The notes beneath the pieces are model-generated. The model was not told the DNA's origin. It ran no database searches and saw nothing but the letters and a program-made list of their open reading frames with translations. This document shows positions 16,020 to 27,249 of a stretch of DNA of 64,000 nucleotides, in pieces (the stretch's first letter is position 1; every line of letters starts with the position of its first letter). A program made the position numbers and the translations under genes. Origin of the DNA: Flavobacterium kingsejongi (lineage in GTDB: Bacteria > Bacteroidota > Bacteroidia > Flavobacteriales > Flavobacteriaceae); NCBI RefSeq assembly GCF_003076475.1, contig NZ_CP020919.1:744001-808000 (forward strand), given 5' to 3'.

Positions 16020-18962
16020 TTATAGTGATACGCGTAATCCAAAAATGATATTTCTGGTTTGAGGATAGGTTCCATAATCAACACCTCTTACGGTATTACT
16101 GGCGCCATAACTGTTAACCTCAGGATCATATCCGGAATAATTGGTAATTGTAAACAAGTTTTCTCCGGTAGCATAAAGGCTCAGGCTGCTGATTTTCATT
16201 TTTTCCATAACACTTTTCGGGAAGTTATAACTGAATGTAACCGCTTTTATACGCAGGTACGACCCGTCTTCCAAAAATCGTGTGGATAATCTTGAATTAT
16301 TGGTGCTTCCATCACCTACCTGATTTGTTCTTGGGATATCGGTAATATCACCCGGCTGTCTCCATCGGTTCAATACCGCAGTACTTTGATTTTTCGAATC
16401 AATCATACCTTCTGTTTCCAGACGTGTTGCATTAAAAATATCATTCCCTTGTGATCCTTGTAGGAAAATATTTAATCCAAAAGATTTATAGGTAAAGGTA
16501 TTGGTAATTCCATAGGTGAAATCAGGATTGGCATCTCCAATCACTTTGCGGTCTGCACTGGTTGGGTTTTCTGTTGCCTGCCCATTTCTGTCGATGTACA
16601 AAGCATTACCGTTGGTAGGATTTACGCCTCCCCATTGGTAACCGTATAATAAACCTAAAGGTTCTCCTGCCTTAATAGAGGTAATATAATCACGGTCTGC
16701 AACCCTTCCGTCTGAAATTTCTTCTCCTAAAATGTCAATTACTTCATTTCGGTTAAACGAGATGTTCAGATCCGTTTCCCAGGTAAAATCATTTTTAACG
16801 TTAACGGAGTGCAACTGGAACTCCAATCCTTTGTTACGCAGTTTTCCTACGTTAACCAAAGCGTTATCAAATCCTGTAGAAGTTGGTAATTTCGTTTGCA
16901 ATAGTACATCACTCGTATTTTTTACATAGGCATCAGCACTAAAAGTCAGTCGATTGTTAAAGAAAGCCATATCCAAACCAACATTAATTTGTTCAGATTG
17001 TTCCCATTTCAAACCATCATTTTGTATGGTAGAAGGATACGTTCCTGGAAGGATTACCCCATTAATAGGGTAATTACCACCACTTCCTACTCTACCAAGA
17101 TACGCATATTCCCCTACGTTATCATTACCAACGATACCCCAGCCTGCTCTTAATTTCAGGTCTGAAATTGCCTCAACACTTTCCATAAAGTTTTCCTGTG
17201 AAATTCTCCAACCCACAGAAAAGGAAGGAAAGTAACCCCATTTTTCTTTCGGTCCGAAGTTACTGGATCCATCTGCCCTGAAATTGGCAGTTACTAAATA
17301 TTTACCATCAAAATCATAATTCAAACGGGCAATATAAGAAGAGTTTGTTTTTTCTCTTTTATCAGCAGTAGCTGTTTGGATTACCGATCCTGCACCTGGA
17401 GTAGTGATTTGGTCACTGGCAAAATTACGACGTTCGATTTCGCTGTTCTCCCATTTCGTTTTCTGGAATACTGTACCGGCCAATGCCTCAATTTTATGTT
17501 TGCCAATTGTTTTAGCATACGTCAGTGTGTTATCAAAAATATAGAAATTCGTCAGGTAGGTTTTGTACCTTCCAATCCCTTTCATTGCCCTACCATAACT
17601 GGTGGAATAGGGATCTAAGAAATAATCGTTATGTGCATTGCTATAATCCAAACCAATATTGGTTCTGAATTTCAGGTCTTTGATAAAACTGATTTCAGTA
17701 TATAAATTACCCAATAAACGTTGGTTTACATATTCTCTTTGTGCAGCATCCGTACTTCCTACAGGATTCTCCCATCCCTGAAACGGGTTACTGGCATAGG
17801 TTTTCCCATCCGGATTAAAAACACCAATATTTTGTGGCGTAGTTAATACCCCAAGGATTACTCCACCCGCATTTACGTTAGAGTTATCCGTTACATCAAC
17901 ATCGGAATAATTTGTATACGCTATGTTAGTCCCTATTTTCAACCAATCTGATACTTCCTGAGACAGGTTTACCTTAAAGTTATGGCGTTTCATTTCAGAG
18001 CTTCTTACCGCACCTTCCTGTTGCATAAAGCCACCGGATAGGTAATAGGACGTTTTATTGCTTTTTCCGGAAACGGAAATCTGGTGGTTGGTAGAAAATC
18101 CTGTTTTAAAGATTTCATTCTGCCAGTTCGTATTATTTCCATAAAGGGATGCCGGAATCTCTCTTCCTTGTTCCTGCATCAGATCAATATATTGATCGGC
18201 ATTCAATACATCCAGTTTTTTCCAAACGGAAGTAAAAGAAACATAGGTATCGTAAGAAAAGATTGGTTTTTCAGATTTCCCTTTCTTAGTCGTAATCAGA
18301 ACTACCCCGTTCGCTCCCTGTGCACCATAAATGGCAGCAGAAGAAGCATCCTTCAAAATCGAGATTGTTTCGATATCTGCAGGATTCAATGATCGGGTAT
18401 CGGTTGTAGGAACTCCATCCACTACATACAAAGGATCACTACTCGCATTTATCGAGTTTGTTCCCCTGATCCGAATACTAAAACCCTCTGATGGTTTTCC
18501 GGAATTGGACACCACCTGTACTCCAGCAGCTTGCCCTTGGATAAGGCTTCCCACCTGTGTATTGGAGCGGTTTTCAAATTTATCTGAATTCACTATCGAA
18601 ACAGCTCCTGTTACATCTTTCTTCTTCTGCGTTCCATATCCTACCACTACTACTTCATCCAGTGATTGCGTGTTTTCAGTAAGGGTAATTGACAGGGTAC
18701 TATTTGACCCTACGCCAACTTCCTTCGAATTGTATCCAAGATAAGAAATAATCAGGATCTCTCCTGATGCCGCATTAATGGAAAAAGCACCATCCAAATC
18801 GGTAACAGTACCAAAAGAAGTGTTCTTGATTACGACACTCACTCCCGGAAGTGCCATTTTGGTAGTGGCATCAGTCACTGTACCTTTAATATTCAACGTC
18901 TGTGCAAACGTTACGGTACTAATACAGAGTAAGAGTAACGATAAATAATTTTTTAATTTCAT
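16020..18962 (-). CDS. SusC/RagA-family TonB-linked outer-membrane transporter
   Basis: 980 residues: signal peptide (1-20), CarboxypepD_reg-like domain (about 22-100, IKGTVTDATTKMALPGVSVV), TonB-box and plug (SLDEVVVVGYGTQKKKDVTGAV, about 100-225, including DPLYVVDGVP) and a 22-strand barrel ending in Leu. It imports the oligosaccharide captured by SusD, using TonB energy. It is the first gene of the susC-susD-GH30 unit and is divergent from a hybrid sensor/regulator that probably controls it. No consensus TTTG/TAnnTTTG promoter was found upstream. Confidence 0.95.
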   Translation of the reverse strand: MKLKNYLSLLLLCISTVTFAQTLNIKGTVTDATTKMALPGVSVVIKNTSFGTVTDLDGAFSINAASGEILIISYLGYNSKEVGVGSNSTLSITLTENTQSLDEVVVVGYGTQKKKDVTGAVSIVNSDKFENRSNTQVGSLIQGQAAGVQVVSNSGKPSEGFSIRIRGTNSINASSDPLYVVDGVPTTDTRSLNPADIETISILKDASSAAIYGAQGANGVVLITTKKGKSEKPIFSYDTYVSFTSVWKKLDVLNADQYIDLMQEQGREIPASLYGNNTNWQNEIFKTGFSTNHQISVSGKSNKTSYYLSGGFMQQEGAVRSSEMKRHNFKVNLSQEVSDWLKIGTNIAYTNYSDVDVTDNSNVNAGGVILGVLTTPQNIGVFNPDGKTYASNPFQGWENPVGSTDAAQREYVNQRLLGNLYTEISFIKDLKFRTNIGLDYSNAHNDYFLDPYSTSYGRAMKGIGRYKTYLTNFYIFDNTLTYAKTIGKHKIEALAGTVFQKTKWENSEIERRNFASDQITTPGAGSVIQTATADKREKTNSSYIARLNYDFDGKYLVTANFRADGSSNFGPKEKWGYFPSFSVGWRISQENFMESVEAISDLKLRAGWGIVGNDNVGEYAYLGRVGSGGNYPINGVILPGTYPSTIQNDGLKWEQSEQINVGLDMAFFNNRLTFSADAYVKNTSDVLLQTKLPTSTGFDNALVNVGKLRNKGLEFQLHSVNVKNDFTWETDLNISFNRNEVIDILGEEISDGRVADRDYITSIKAGEPLGLLYGYQWGGVNPTNGNALYIDRNGQATENPTSADRKVIGDANPDFTYGITNTFTYKSFGLNIFLQGSQGNDIFNATRLETEGMIDSKNQSTAVLNRWRQPGDITDIPRTNQVGDGSTNNSRLSTRFLEDGSYLRIKAVTFSYNFPKSVMEKMKISSLSLYATGENLFTITNYSGYDPEVNSYGASNTVRGVDYGTYPQTRNIIFGLRVSL

Positions 18963-19308
18963 AAAATTGAGGTTAAAGTTTTTTAACAGCTAACGGATCC
19001 ATTGTGCCAAAATCCGCCAAACTAAGAATTAAGAAATTTTGGCCCGACCGAAAACGATTTCGCATCAACTATTAAGAGGACTAAATTAAAATATCATAAA
19101 ATAATCCACATAAATTTGCATACACTTGAATTACATCATTAAAAACAATGATTACTTTTTTTATACGTTTAAAATTATACTATTATATAAATCAACATAT
19201 TAAACAAAATAAAAAAATTATATTTGTAGCCGGTTATAGTGCTACTTTTTCCTATTTTTGACCCAGATAGCATTTAAACTATTAACAATACTTTGATATA
19301 ATTTTAAC
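18963..19308. other. Divergent promoter region between susC and its putative regulator
   Basis: 346 bp, AT-rich. CCAAAAT near 19008 and ATTTTGG near 19037 form 7-bp inverted arms upstream of susC. On the plus strand TATATTTG (19219-19226) and TATTTTTG (19253-19260) match the -7 consensus, but neither has a TTG at the usual distance. Nothing else was seen. Confidence 0.45.
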
Positions 19309-22219
19309 ATGCCCGTTATACGACTGCTACTTTTTGTGCTATTTCTTTTCAGCCATACTATTTCTGCTCAAAACAAAAGCGATTCTTTCCTGAACAAGAC
19401 CAAAGATATTGCGAAGATCACCCATTATACTAAAACAGACTTTAATGCCGATCCCCAGTTTTGGACCATGGCAGAAGATTGGGATGGCATCTTATTTTTT
19501 TGGCAATAATGATGGGGCACTCATTTTTGATGGCGAACACTGGCAGGAAATCCATTTGCCCAACAATTCTTCCGTACGTAGCTTATACATTGACAATAAC
19601 AATACGGTGTATGCCGGAGGGTACAATGAATTGGGTACCCTAAAAAAAGATGCCGAGGGAAAGTACTACTACAATTCGCTCATGGCAGACCTTAAGATGG
19701 ATGATAAAAACCTGGAAAACATCTGGCAGATACAACCTCTTGATGGCGCTGTAATCTGTAGGGCTTTCAGCGAATTAATTGTAATCTCTGGAAAATCAGC
19801 TGCTCATATCCCTGCCAATAACCGCTTTATTTATTCCAATGCTGTTCGTGGCAATTATTATGTAGAGGATGCCAATTATGGGATCATGCAACTCGACCTT
19901 AAAAAAATGCAGCTTTCGTTACTCTTTCGACCCGAAGAGTATCGAAATGAAGAAATTGCTTCCATACTACCTTCAGAATATCCTGATGTAGTCACTATAA
20001 TCTCAAGGTCTGGCAATTGTTATTTTGGCAATGTCCGCACGCACCAAATAACCTCATGGGTTACCTTATTCAATGATAATCTCAAAGATCAGGTTACTTC
20101 TGCGACCACTACCCAAAATGGAGATTATCTTGTAGGCACCTTAAGTTCCAAGATTATCCTGGTTGGGAAAAATGGTACTGTGATCAAAAATGCACCTGCT
20201 TTTTCCAACATGCAAAATCTCTCGGTACATTCCCTGTACCGCACCAAAGACAATAATATCTGGGCACTCCTAAACAATAGGCTTGATTTTATTGACTTCC
20301 ATTCCCCCTATTCCCCAATTTTCAATAAGGCCTCCGTCTACGATGCCCTTATTCATAATGGTCAGATTTTCCTCGCTACCAACCAAGGCATTTATCATAC
20401 CGATCCTCAGGAAATCCTAAGCAACAACCAGCCTTTTGAATTTAAAAAAGTCAAAAACCTGCATGGCCAAACCTGGTCTATCGCTTTACGCGATGGTGAT
20501 GTCATTGCCGGACACGACGATGGCCTTTTCAGGATTGAGAACGGATTACCCTATAAAATCGGTACTCAAAATGGCTTCTGGAAAATCATACCCATACAGG
20601 GCAAACCTGGTTTTTTCTTAGCTTCCAACTATAATGGATTATATCTGGTCGAAAAAAAAGGAACTACCTGGTCGATGCTCCAGAAAATATCCGGATTTAA
20701 CGAATCGGCACGTGACATCCTGAAAGCCACCGAGCCTAATACCTATTGGGTATGCCATGGCTACAAAGGAGTGTATAAAGTCCGTATTAATGAGGAATAC
20801 ACCCGTGTGAATGCAATTGAACATTTCACAGACAAAAATGGCCTCTTATCTCCTTTTAATGTTAATGTTACCCTATGGAACAATCAAATCGTATTCACCA
20901 CCAATACCGGAATCTATACCTACGACAACACCCTTAAAAAATTTGTTCCACACCAACAGCTAAATGCGATTTTAGACAAATCTAAAAATACCCGGAAACT
21001 TTTACAATATGGCGACAAAACCTGGTATGTACAGGACGATGAAGCCGGTTACTTTTTTACAAAAGATCAAAAGCCTGTGTTGCATAGCGAGCTATTTGCC
21101 AATATGAAAGGGAGTTTTAACCGCGGAATGGAATGCATTATCCCATTAGGTGAAAACAAGGTGATTTTCGGCACTACTACCGGCCTGTATCTCTATGACC
21201 TGAAAAAGGACAACGCTATACATCAGCCCACCACACTTATTACCAAAGCTTCTTTTACCAGCGATCTGGAAAGTATTTATCTTCCGTTGGATGCCAAAGA
21301 AAAACCAGAACTTCCGAACAAAACGGATATCCTTCGTTTTGAATTTGCGGCACCCAAGATGGGACGCGGCACTACGGTACAATACAGCTATATGCTGGAA
21401 AACACCGACCTAAACTGGTCCGCATGGCAAAAAACATCCTATAAAGAATACACCCACCTGCGACCGGGCAGTTATGTCTTTAAAGTCAGGAGCCGGAATG
21501 CATCGGGAGTAATGGGCAGCGAAGCCCGTTATGCTTTTACGATAGTCCCAAAGTGGTACCAGACGAATGTAGCTTATATCGCCTATGCTGCACTATCGAT
21601 AGGCCTCATACTGCTCTTAATCCAAACCGTAAAACGTAAAATTGAGCGTGAAAAATTAAAATCCGGACTGGAAGCACAAAAATCCAAGAAACTATTGGAA
21701 CTCGAACTCGAACAATTAAAGCTCCAGCGCGACAAAGAAGAGATCCACAAGGACAAACTACACTTAGAGGAAGATATCCTCACCAAGAGCAAAGAACTGG
21801 CGAATTACACTATGTTACTCGTCAAGAAGAAAGATATTTTCTCTGAAATGCACTATGACCTGAAAGAACTAAAGGATTTACTTAAAAGTGAAGACTCCAG
21901 AAAAAAGATTATGGAAATCTTCCAGAAACTGAACCAGCACAAAATTGGGGAAGAATACATGGAGGTATTTGATGTAAACTTTGAAAAGGTACACCATAAT
22001 TTCTTTGAAAAACTCAAAGAAATTAATCCAACACTCACCAAAAGAGAACTACGCCTGTGTGCCTTTGTCAAAATGAACCTCACCAATAAAGAGATTTCCC
22101 CGCTATTGAACATTTCTACCCGCGGAGTCGAAACAGCGCGCTACCGTGTACGCAAAAAACTAAACGTACAGCAGGAAGACAATTTCATTTCTTTCCTGGA
22201 GCAACTCAGTACAATGTAA
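19309..22219 (+). CDS. Two-component-like sensor (propeller, Y_Y_Y, LuxR HTH), frameshifted
   Basis: The reading begins at ATG 19309 with a signal peptide (MPVIRLLLFVLFLFSHTISA) and stays open to 19509. The rest of the protein continues in the next frame to 22219. Dropping one T from the seven-T run at 19495-19501 gives DGILFFGNNDGALIFDG, the start expected for this family, so the gene carries a one-base frameshift. Domains then follow: propeller repeats, Y_Y_Y domain (HLRPGSYVFKVRSRN), one membrane span (about 720-745), coiled coil and a C-terminal LuxR-type helix-turn-helix (LTNKEISPLLNISTRGVETAR). No kinase domain is present. Divergent from susC, it probably senses the glycan and controls the locus. 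It may be broken, phase-variable, or a sequencing error. Confidence 0.85.
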
Positions 22220-22244
22220 CGCAGTTAGCGTAAAATACAGCCAT

Positions 22245-22276
22245 AAAAAAAGGCAGCCAATAGGCCGCCTTTTTTA
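22245..22276. terminator. Bidirectional intrinsic terminator
   Basis: A-run, GGCAGCC-AATA-GGCCGCC with one internal mismatch, then TTTTTT. It lies between the convergent sensor/regulator and sdhB. Confidence 0.85.
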
Positions 22277-22291
22277 CTATATAGCGTGTTC

Positions 22292-23038
22292 TTATTTTAC
22301 AAAACTTGCTTTCAGGTATTCTCTGTTCATACGTGCGATGTTTTCCAGTGAAATCCCTTTAGGGCATTCTACTTCACATGCACCGGTATTCGTACAATTA
22401 CCAAATCCTTCATGATCCATTTGGTGTACCATATTTAATACACGGTCAACAGCTTCAATTTTACCCTGTGGCAATAACGCAAACTGGGATACTTTTGCAG
22501 AAACAAAAAGCATTGCAGAAGAGTTTTTGCAACTTGCTACACAAGCTCCACAACCAATACAGGTCGCCGCATCAAAAGCCATATCGGCATCGTGCTTCTG
22601 GATTGGAATAGCATTGGCATCCTGAGTATTACCGGAAGTATTTACCGAAATAAAACCACCAGCATGCTGAATTCTGTCAAAAGAGCTTCTGTCTACTACC
22701 AAATCCTTAATTACCGGAAATGCTTTAGCACGGAATGGCTCAATAAAGATCGTATCACCATCTTTAAACATCCTCATGTGCAATTGGCAGGTAGTTACTC
22801 CCCTGTCCGGACCGTGTGCTTCTCCATTGATAAATAAAGAACACATACCGCAAATTCCTTCACGACAGTCATGGTCAAAAGCAACCGGATCTTCACCCTG
22901 ATTGATCAACTGTTCGTTAAGAACGTCAAGCATTTCAAGAAAAGACATATCAGGCTCAATATTGTCGATTGCATAATCCACAATTTTCCCCGTTTCTTTA
23001 GCGTTTTTCTGACGCCATATTTTTAATGTAAGTTCCAT
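22292..23038 (-). CDS. sdhB: Succinate dehydrogenase / fumarate reductase iron-sulfur subunit
   Basis: 248 residues. The 2Fe-2S domain has [15 protein letters not shown] (about 59-73). The C-terminal ferredoxin-like domain has [13 protein letters not shown] and [15 protein letters not shown] for the 3Fe-4S/4Fe-4S clusters. It passes electrons from SdhA flavin to the membrane cytochrome b subunit. Third gene of the sdhC-sdhA-sdhB unit, 67 bp after sdhA. The long form with 4Fe-type ligands is the Bacteroidota version, and the direction of the reaction (succinate oxidation or fumarate reduction) cannot be decided from sequence. Confidence 0.95.
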   Translation of the reverse strand: MELTLKIWRQKNAKETGKIVDYAIDNIEPDMSFLEMLDVLNEQLINQGEDPVAFDHDCREGICGMCSLFINGEAHGPDRGVTTCQLHMRMFKDGDTIFIEPFRAKAFPVIKDLVVDRSSFDRIQHAGGFISVNTSGNTQDANAIPIQKHDADMAFDAATCIGCGACVASCKNSSAMLFVSAKVSQFALLPQGKIEAVDRVLNMVHQMDHEGFGNCTNTGACEVECPKGISLENIARMNREYLKASFVK

Positions 23039-23105
23039 AATTTTCAGTATTGAGAATTAAGCCCTGCGTTACGAAATTAAGATTCCGGCTGGCAGTTCTA
23101 AAATC

Positions 23106-25106
23106 TTATTTGTAACTACGAGTTACCAGTTTAATATTTTCAAAAACCAGGTCTTCCTTGTGCAAAATTGCCTCACTTGGTTTTCCTGTATATTCCCATG
23201 CCGCAACATATGCGAAATTCTCATCATCACGCTGAGCTTCTCCATCTGCAGACTGGTATTCTTCACGGAAGTGACCACCACAAGATTCATTACGGTGTAA
23301 TGCATCTTTTGCAAACAATTCACCCAGTTCCAGGAAGTCGGCAACACGCATGGCTTTTTCAAGCTCCTGGTTAAATCCTTCCATTGTTCCCGGTACTTTT
23401 ACATCTCTGTAAAATTCCTCACGCAACGCTGCAATCTCATGCATGGCTTCTGTAAGTCCCTGTGCATTACGCGCCATTCCTACTTTATCCCACATGATCT
23501 TTCCTAATTTCTTATGGAAATGATCTACAGAATGCTTACCGTTATTATTGATAAATTTCTCTAATTGTGTTCTTACATGTTTTTCCGCTTCCACAAATTC
23601 AGGAAGATCTGTAGAAATTGGGCCCATTTTAATATCCGGAGCAAGATAATCACCAATAGTATATGGCAATACGAAATAGCCATCAGCAAGACCCTGCATC
23701 AAAGCAGAAGCGCCAAGCCTGTTGGCACCGTGATCTGAGAAGTTGGATTCCCCGATAGAGAAACAACCCGGGATTGTAGTCATGAGGTTATAATCAACCC
23801 ATGTACCACCCATTGTATAGTGTACAGCAGGATAGATCATCATCGGAGTCACATAAGGATTCTCATCAACAATTTTCTCATACATCTGGAAAAGGTTACC
23901 ATATTTATTGGCTACCACTTCCGTTCCTAGTTTTATAATCAGGGCTTCATCAGCATCTTCGACACCTTTGATATAAGCCTGCTCTTTTCCATAACGCTGG
24001 ATTGCCGCAGCAAAGTCAAGGTATACCGCTTCTCCTGTTTTATTTACACCATATCCGGCATCACAACGCTCCTTAGCAGCACGGGACGCAACGTCACGAG
24101 GTACCAAGTTACCAAAGGACGGGTACCTTCTTTCCAGGTAATAATCTCTTTGTTCTTCTGATAAATCAGTTGGTTTTTTACTTCCTTCACGGATCGCCTT
24201 TGCATCCTCCAGGTTTTTAGGCACCCAGATTCGTCCATCATTTCGTAAGGATTCCGACATCAACGTCAATTTAGACTGATGATCTCCGGAAACCGGAATA
24301 CAGGTTGGATGAATTTGAGTATAACAAGGATTTGCGAAGTACGCTCCTTTTTTATGTATTTTCCATGCTGCTGTGGCATTACTGCCCATTGCATTCGTAG
24401 ACAGGAAAAATACGTTTCCATAACCTCCCGATGCAATTACTACAGCATGTGCAGAATGTCTTTCAATTTCTCCGGTAATCAGGTTACGGGCAATAATACC
24501 TCTCGCCTTACCATCGACTACAACCAGTTCGAGCATTTCGTGACGGTTGTACATTTTTATTTTTCCACGGCCAATTTGACGGTTCATTGCAGAATAAGCG
24601 CCTAATAACAATTGTTGTCCTGTTTGTCCTTTAGCATAAAAAGTCCTGGAAACCAAGGTTCCCCCAAAAGAACGGTTATCTAATAATCCACCATATTCAC
24701 GTGCCAAAGGAACACCCTGAGCCACACACTGGTCGATAATATTTGCGGAAACTTCTGCAAGACGGTGCACGTTAGCCTCACGGGCACGGTAGTCACCGCC
24801 TTTTACAGTATCATAGAATAAACGGAACGTAGAGTCACCGTCACCCTGATAGTTTTTTGCTGCATTGATTCCCCCTTGCGCGGCAATCGAGTGTGCACGA
24901 CGTGGAGAATCCTGAAAACAAAATGCTTTTACATTATACCCTAATTCAGCTAACGTTGCAGCGGCAGAACCTCCTGCAAGTCCCGTACCTACAATAATAA
25001 CATCAATATTACGCTTGTTAGCCGGGTTAACTAAATTAATATGATTTTTATAATCTGTCCATTTGTCCGAAATCGGGCCTTTTGGAATTTTTGAATCTAA
25101 GCTCAT
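23106..25106 (-). CDS. sdhA: Succinate dehydrogenase / fumarate reductase flavoprotein subunit
   Basis: 666 residues. FAD-binding motif [20 protein letters not shown] (about 34-53), the flavin-anchoring region [14 protein letters not shown] with its conserved His, a substrate-region IHPTCIP, and the capping-domain Arg in [16 protein letters not shown]. The C-terminal [12 protein letters not shown] is also conserved. It oxidises succinate to fumarate in the citric-acid cycle. It follows sdhC after 15 bp. Confidence 0.96.
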   Translation of the reverse strand: MSLDSKIPKGPISDKWTDYKNHINLVNPANKRNIDVIIVGTGLAGGSAAATLAELGYNVKAFCFQDSPRRAHSIAAQGGINAAKNYQGDGDSTFRLFYDTVKGGDYRAREANVHRLAEVSANIIDQCVAQGVPLAREYGGLLDNRSFGGTLVSRTFYAKGQTGQQLLLGAYSAMNRQIGRGKIKMYNRHEMLELVVVDGKARGIIARNLITGEIERHSAHAVVIASGGYGNVFFLSTNAMGSNATAAWKIHKKGAYFANPCYTQIHPTCIPVSGDHQSKLTLMSESLRNDGRIWVPKNLEDAKAIREGSKKPTDLSEEQRDYYLERRYPSFGNLVPRDVASRAAKERCDAGYGVNKTGEAVYLDFAAAIQRYGKEQAYIKGVEDADEALIIKLGTEVVANKYGNLFQMYEKIVDENPYVTPMMIYPAVHYTMGGTWVDYNLMTTIPGCFSIGESNFSDHGANRLGASALMQGLADGYFVLPYTIGDYLAPDIKMGPISTDLPEFVEAEKHVRTQLEKFINNNGKHSVDHFHKKLGKIMWDKVGMARNAQGLTEAMHEIAALREEFYRDVKVPGTMEGFNQELEKAMRVADFLELGELFAKDALHRNESCGGHFREEYQSADGEAQRDDENFAYVAAWEYTGKPSEAILHKEDLVFENIKLVTRSYK

Positions 25107-25121
25107 AATTTTATAAGTATA

Positions 25122-25961
25122 TTATTTAGCTAAAAGTGAATGAATTTGATCTGAGAAATGAATATAAACCGGGATGATTGCAAATAAGAAAGGAACCAGG
25201 ATTGCGAATCCTTTTCCAAGTCCTTTAATCAAAGGATTATATTTTGGATGATTGGCACCCAATGATTGGAATGCACTTGCAAAACCGTGTTGTAAGTGGA
25301 AAGACAAGATTGCCATAGCCAATACATATAAAAGGGTTGCAATAAGCCCGAAGCTCTTATCTTTAAAGAAGGCAAAAGTAATTTTGTGTAAATCTTTAAT
25401 CCCCGTTGCTACTTTTAAGTTCGCCTGGGTATCGTAGAATTCAGTTCTGTTTTTAATGGTTAGCCCATTTCCAACCTGGTTTACCGGAAAATATTTCCCA
25501 TCAGTAGAGATATAAAAATCCCCTACATTTTCAACCGTTACTGTTTGAAGTGGCATTTTTTGGTCAAAATGCATTACAGCCCAGAAATTTACCATGTGGG
25601 TAATAATGAAAACTAAAATTAAAGTCCCTAAAACAGCCATATTTCTGGAAGCCCAGGTGCTGTTTGCCGCTGCATTGTTTTTAGCATAACCAATCGGCCT
25701 CGCTTTCTGGTTCTGAATAGTCAGGAGTATTCCGTCTACAGCATGAAAAATAATGGAGATGTAGGTAACATAGGATAAAACTTTTATCGCCGGATTAGTG
25801 GTCATAAATATTGCATATTCATTGAACTGAAGTGCATCGGCATAAATTAATTGTAAGTTACCGATTAAATGCCCAACTAAAAACAAGCATAAAAATAAAC
25901 CTGTAAGAGCCATCCAGTATTTCTTCGCTAACGATGACTTCAAAAGTGCAGATTTTGCCAT
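25122..25961 (-). CDS. sdhC: Succinate dehydrogenase cytochrome b subunit (fused membrane anchor)
   Basis: 279 residues with five hydrophobic spans (about 14-34, 58-80, 108-130, 196-220, 240-265) and conserved His in LVGHLIGN, SIIFHAVDG, FIITHMVNFW and LSFHLQHGF that fit heme b ligation. This is the single-subunit anchor of the B-type succinate dehydrogenases of Bacteroidota, so no sdhD is expected. It anchors SdhAB to the inner membrane and reduces menaquinone. First gene of the operon; a consensus promoter lies at 25999-26029. Confidence 0.95.
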   Translation of the reverse strand: MAKSALLKSSLAKKYWMALTGLFLCLFLVGHLIGNLQLIYADALQFNEYAIFMTTNPAIKVLSYVTYISIIFHAVDGILLTIQNQKARPIGYAKNNAAANSTWASRNMAVLGTLILVFIITHMVNFWAVMHFDQKMPLQTVTVENVGDFYISTDGKYFPVNQVGNGLTIKNRTEFYDTQANLKVATGIKDLHKITFAFFKDKSFGLIATLLYVLAMAILSFHLQHGFASAFQSLGANHPKYNPLIKGLGKGFAILVPFLFAIIPVYIHFSDQIHSLLAK

Positions 25962-25998
25962 AAAATTTGTTTGATAATGTTTTTACTAAAAAATCAAA

Positions 25999-26029
25999 CA
26001 AAAATACTGCTAAATAGGATTCCTCACAA
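25999..26029 (-). promoter_or_regulatory. Promoter of sdhCAB
   Basis: Minus-strand TTG (26029-26027), 20-bp spacer, then TATTTTTG (26006-25999): a full match to the Bacteroidota TTG-N(19-21)-TAnnTTTG pattern, 38 bp before the sdhC ATG. Confidence 0.75.
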
Positions 26030-26197
26030 GTCAGACACCCTTATTTATAATGAATATAAAGTGGATGTAATTTTCAGAATTTAAACAAAATAGCAACATA
26101 TACGATACTAAAAATCTTAAATTAAGCAGAAAAGCATAATTTTAAAATAGAAAAACTACCGAAGAAGCGGTGTGAAAATCGATTAATTTTTGAAAAA

Positions 26198-27055
26198 TTA
26201 AAACGTTTTCGTCATATCCTCATCCACCACAATTATATAATCGGCTTTATGAAGGTTTTCGGCCTCCAATTTTGTGAGGTTTTTTTGAGAAACCGAAGCA
26301 ATTGTTACGATTTTCAAAGCCGGTTTGTCTTTCAGCAGGTACCAGTTTATCCCATCAAAGTAGTCGCTGTGGAAGCTACCATTATAATGTACAAAAATAG
26401 TATTTGGCTGCAGGTTTTTAAGAATAAAATGTGCCATAGTCGCATCTTTTACAGCCTGGGCTTTCGGCAAATTTTCACCACCATGACCACCACTCATTTC
26501 CAACATTTTTACATAACCCGGAAGTTTCGGATCGTATGGAAAAGGCAAGGGTGCAATCCAGCTTTTTTCGGTTGCAAACAAAGTATCAAGCGCAGTAAAA
26601 CCTTTTTTATACACCAAACTGGCGAATTTCCGGGGAACATTGGTCGCTATGAAAGGAATATTTTTTGATTTTGCAAAATCAGCCAATGGCTTATAATCTG
26701 TTTTGTAATTGTTCCACAAACGGGCAAGCGTATCCAGTCCTTTTTGATCGATCTCTCCTTTCAGGTAACGGTCCAAAGGCAATTGGTTGTCAGCCTCAAA
26801 CATTTCAGCCCCTAAAACCAGTTTATTATTTTCAGCAAGGTCACGCGTTAATTCCAATTCTAACCAATGACTGATCGGATTGTCATGAAATTCACCAAAA
26901 AGTACTACTTCACCTTTTGAAGCACCTTTCAACATCTTTTCATAAGTGGTCTTTTTACCGTTTTTATCAAACAACTGATAGGCCGGTTTGTCCTGTGCGC
27001 TTATAAGATGAGTAGCGGCTAAAAACAAGGAAAGTATTAAAGATGGAATTTTCAT
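26198..27055 (-). CDS. ChaN-like (PF04187) exported protein
   Basis: 285 residues from ATG 27055; an upstream in-frame start at 27082 would place nine residues ahead of a clear signal peptide (MKIPSLILSLFLAATHLISA) and is unlikely. The family signatures are VLFGEFHDNPISHWLEL near the N-terminus and IFVHYNGSFHSDYFDGINWYL near the C-terminus. ChaN proteins bind heme iron in some species, usually as lipoproteins; here no lipobox Cys is seen, so it is probably periplasmic. The gene stands alone with noncoding DNA on both sides (about 140 bp to sdhC promoter). Heme binding is family knowledge, not shown here. Confidence 0.85.
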   Translation of the reverse strand: MKIPSLILSLFLAATHLISAQDKPAYQLFDKNGKKTTYEKMLKGASKGEVVLFGEFHDNPISHWLELELTRDLAENNKLVLGAEMFEADNQLPLDRYLKGEIDQKGLDTLARLWNNYKTDYKPLADFAKSKNIPFIATNVPRKFASLVYKKGFTALDTLFATEKSWIAPLPFPYDPKLPGYVKMLEMSGGHGGENLPKAQAVKDATMAHFILKNLQPNTIFVHYNGSFHSDYFDGINWYLLKDKPALKIVTIASVSQKNLTKLEAENLHKADYIIVVDEDMTKTF

Positions 27056-27249
27056 GTGTATCAATTTCGTTTTACCCTGCAAAAATAAGTTTTTATATAC
27101 TATTTATAATCATGCTAAATAATATTTATTTAAATAATAAAATACCATCTTTTTATAGCCAGTTTAACAGGTTTTTGCGCGGAAAATCCTAATTTTGATT
27201 TTCTATTTTAAATAAAATCGCTATTATCCTATAGCCAATACACATTCCA

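Noticed and set aside
19409..19494. Alternative start of the sensor/regulator at ATG 19409
   Set aside because: It would lack the signal peptide and read a shadow frame up to the T run; the family sequence continues from the first frame at 19309.
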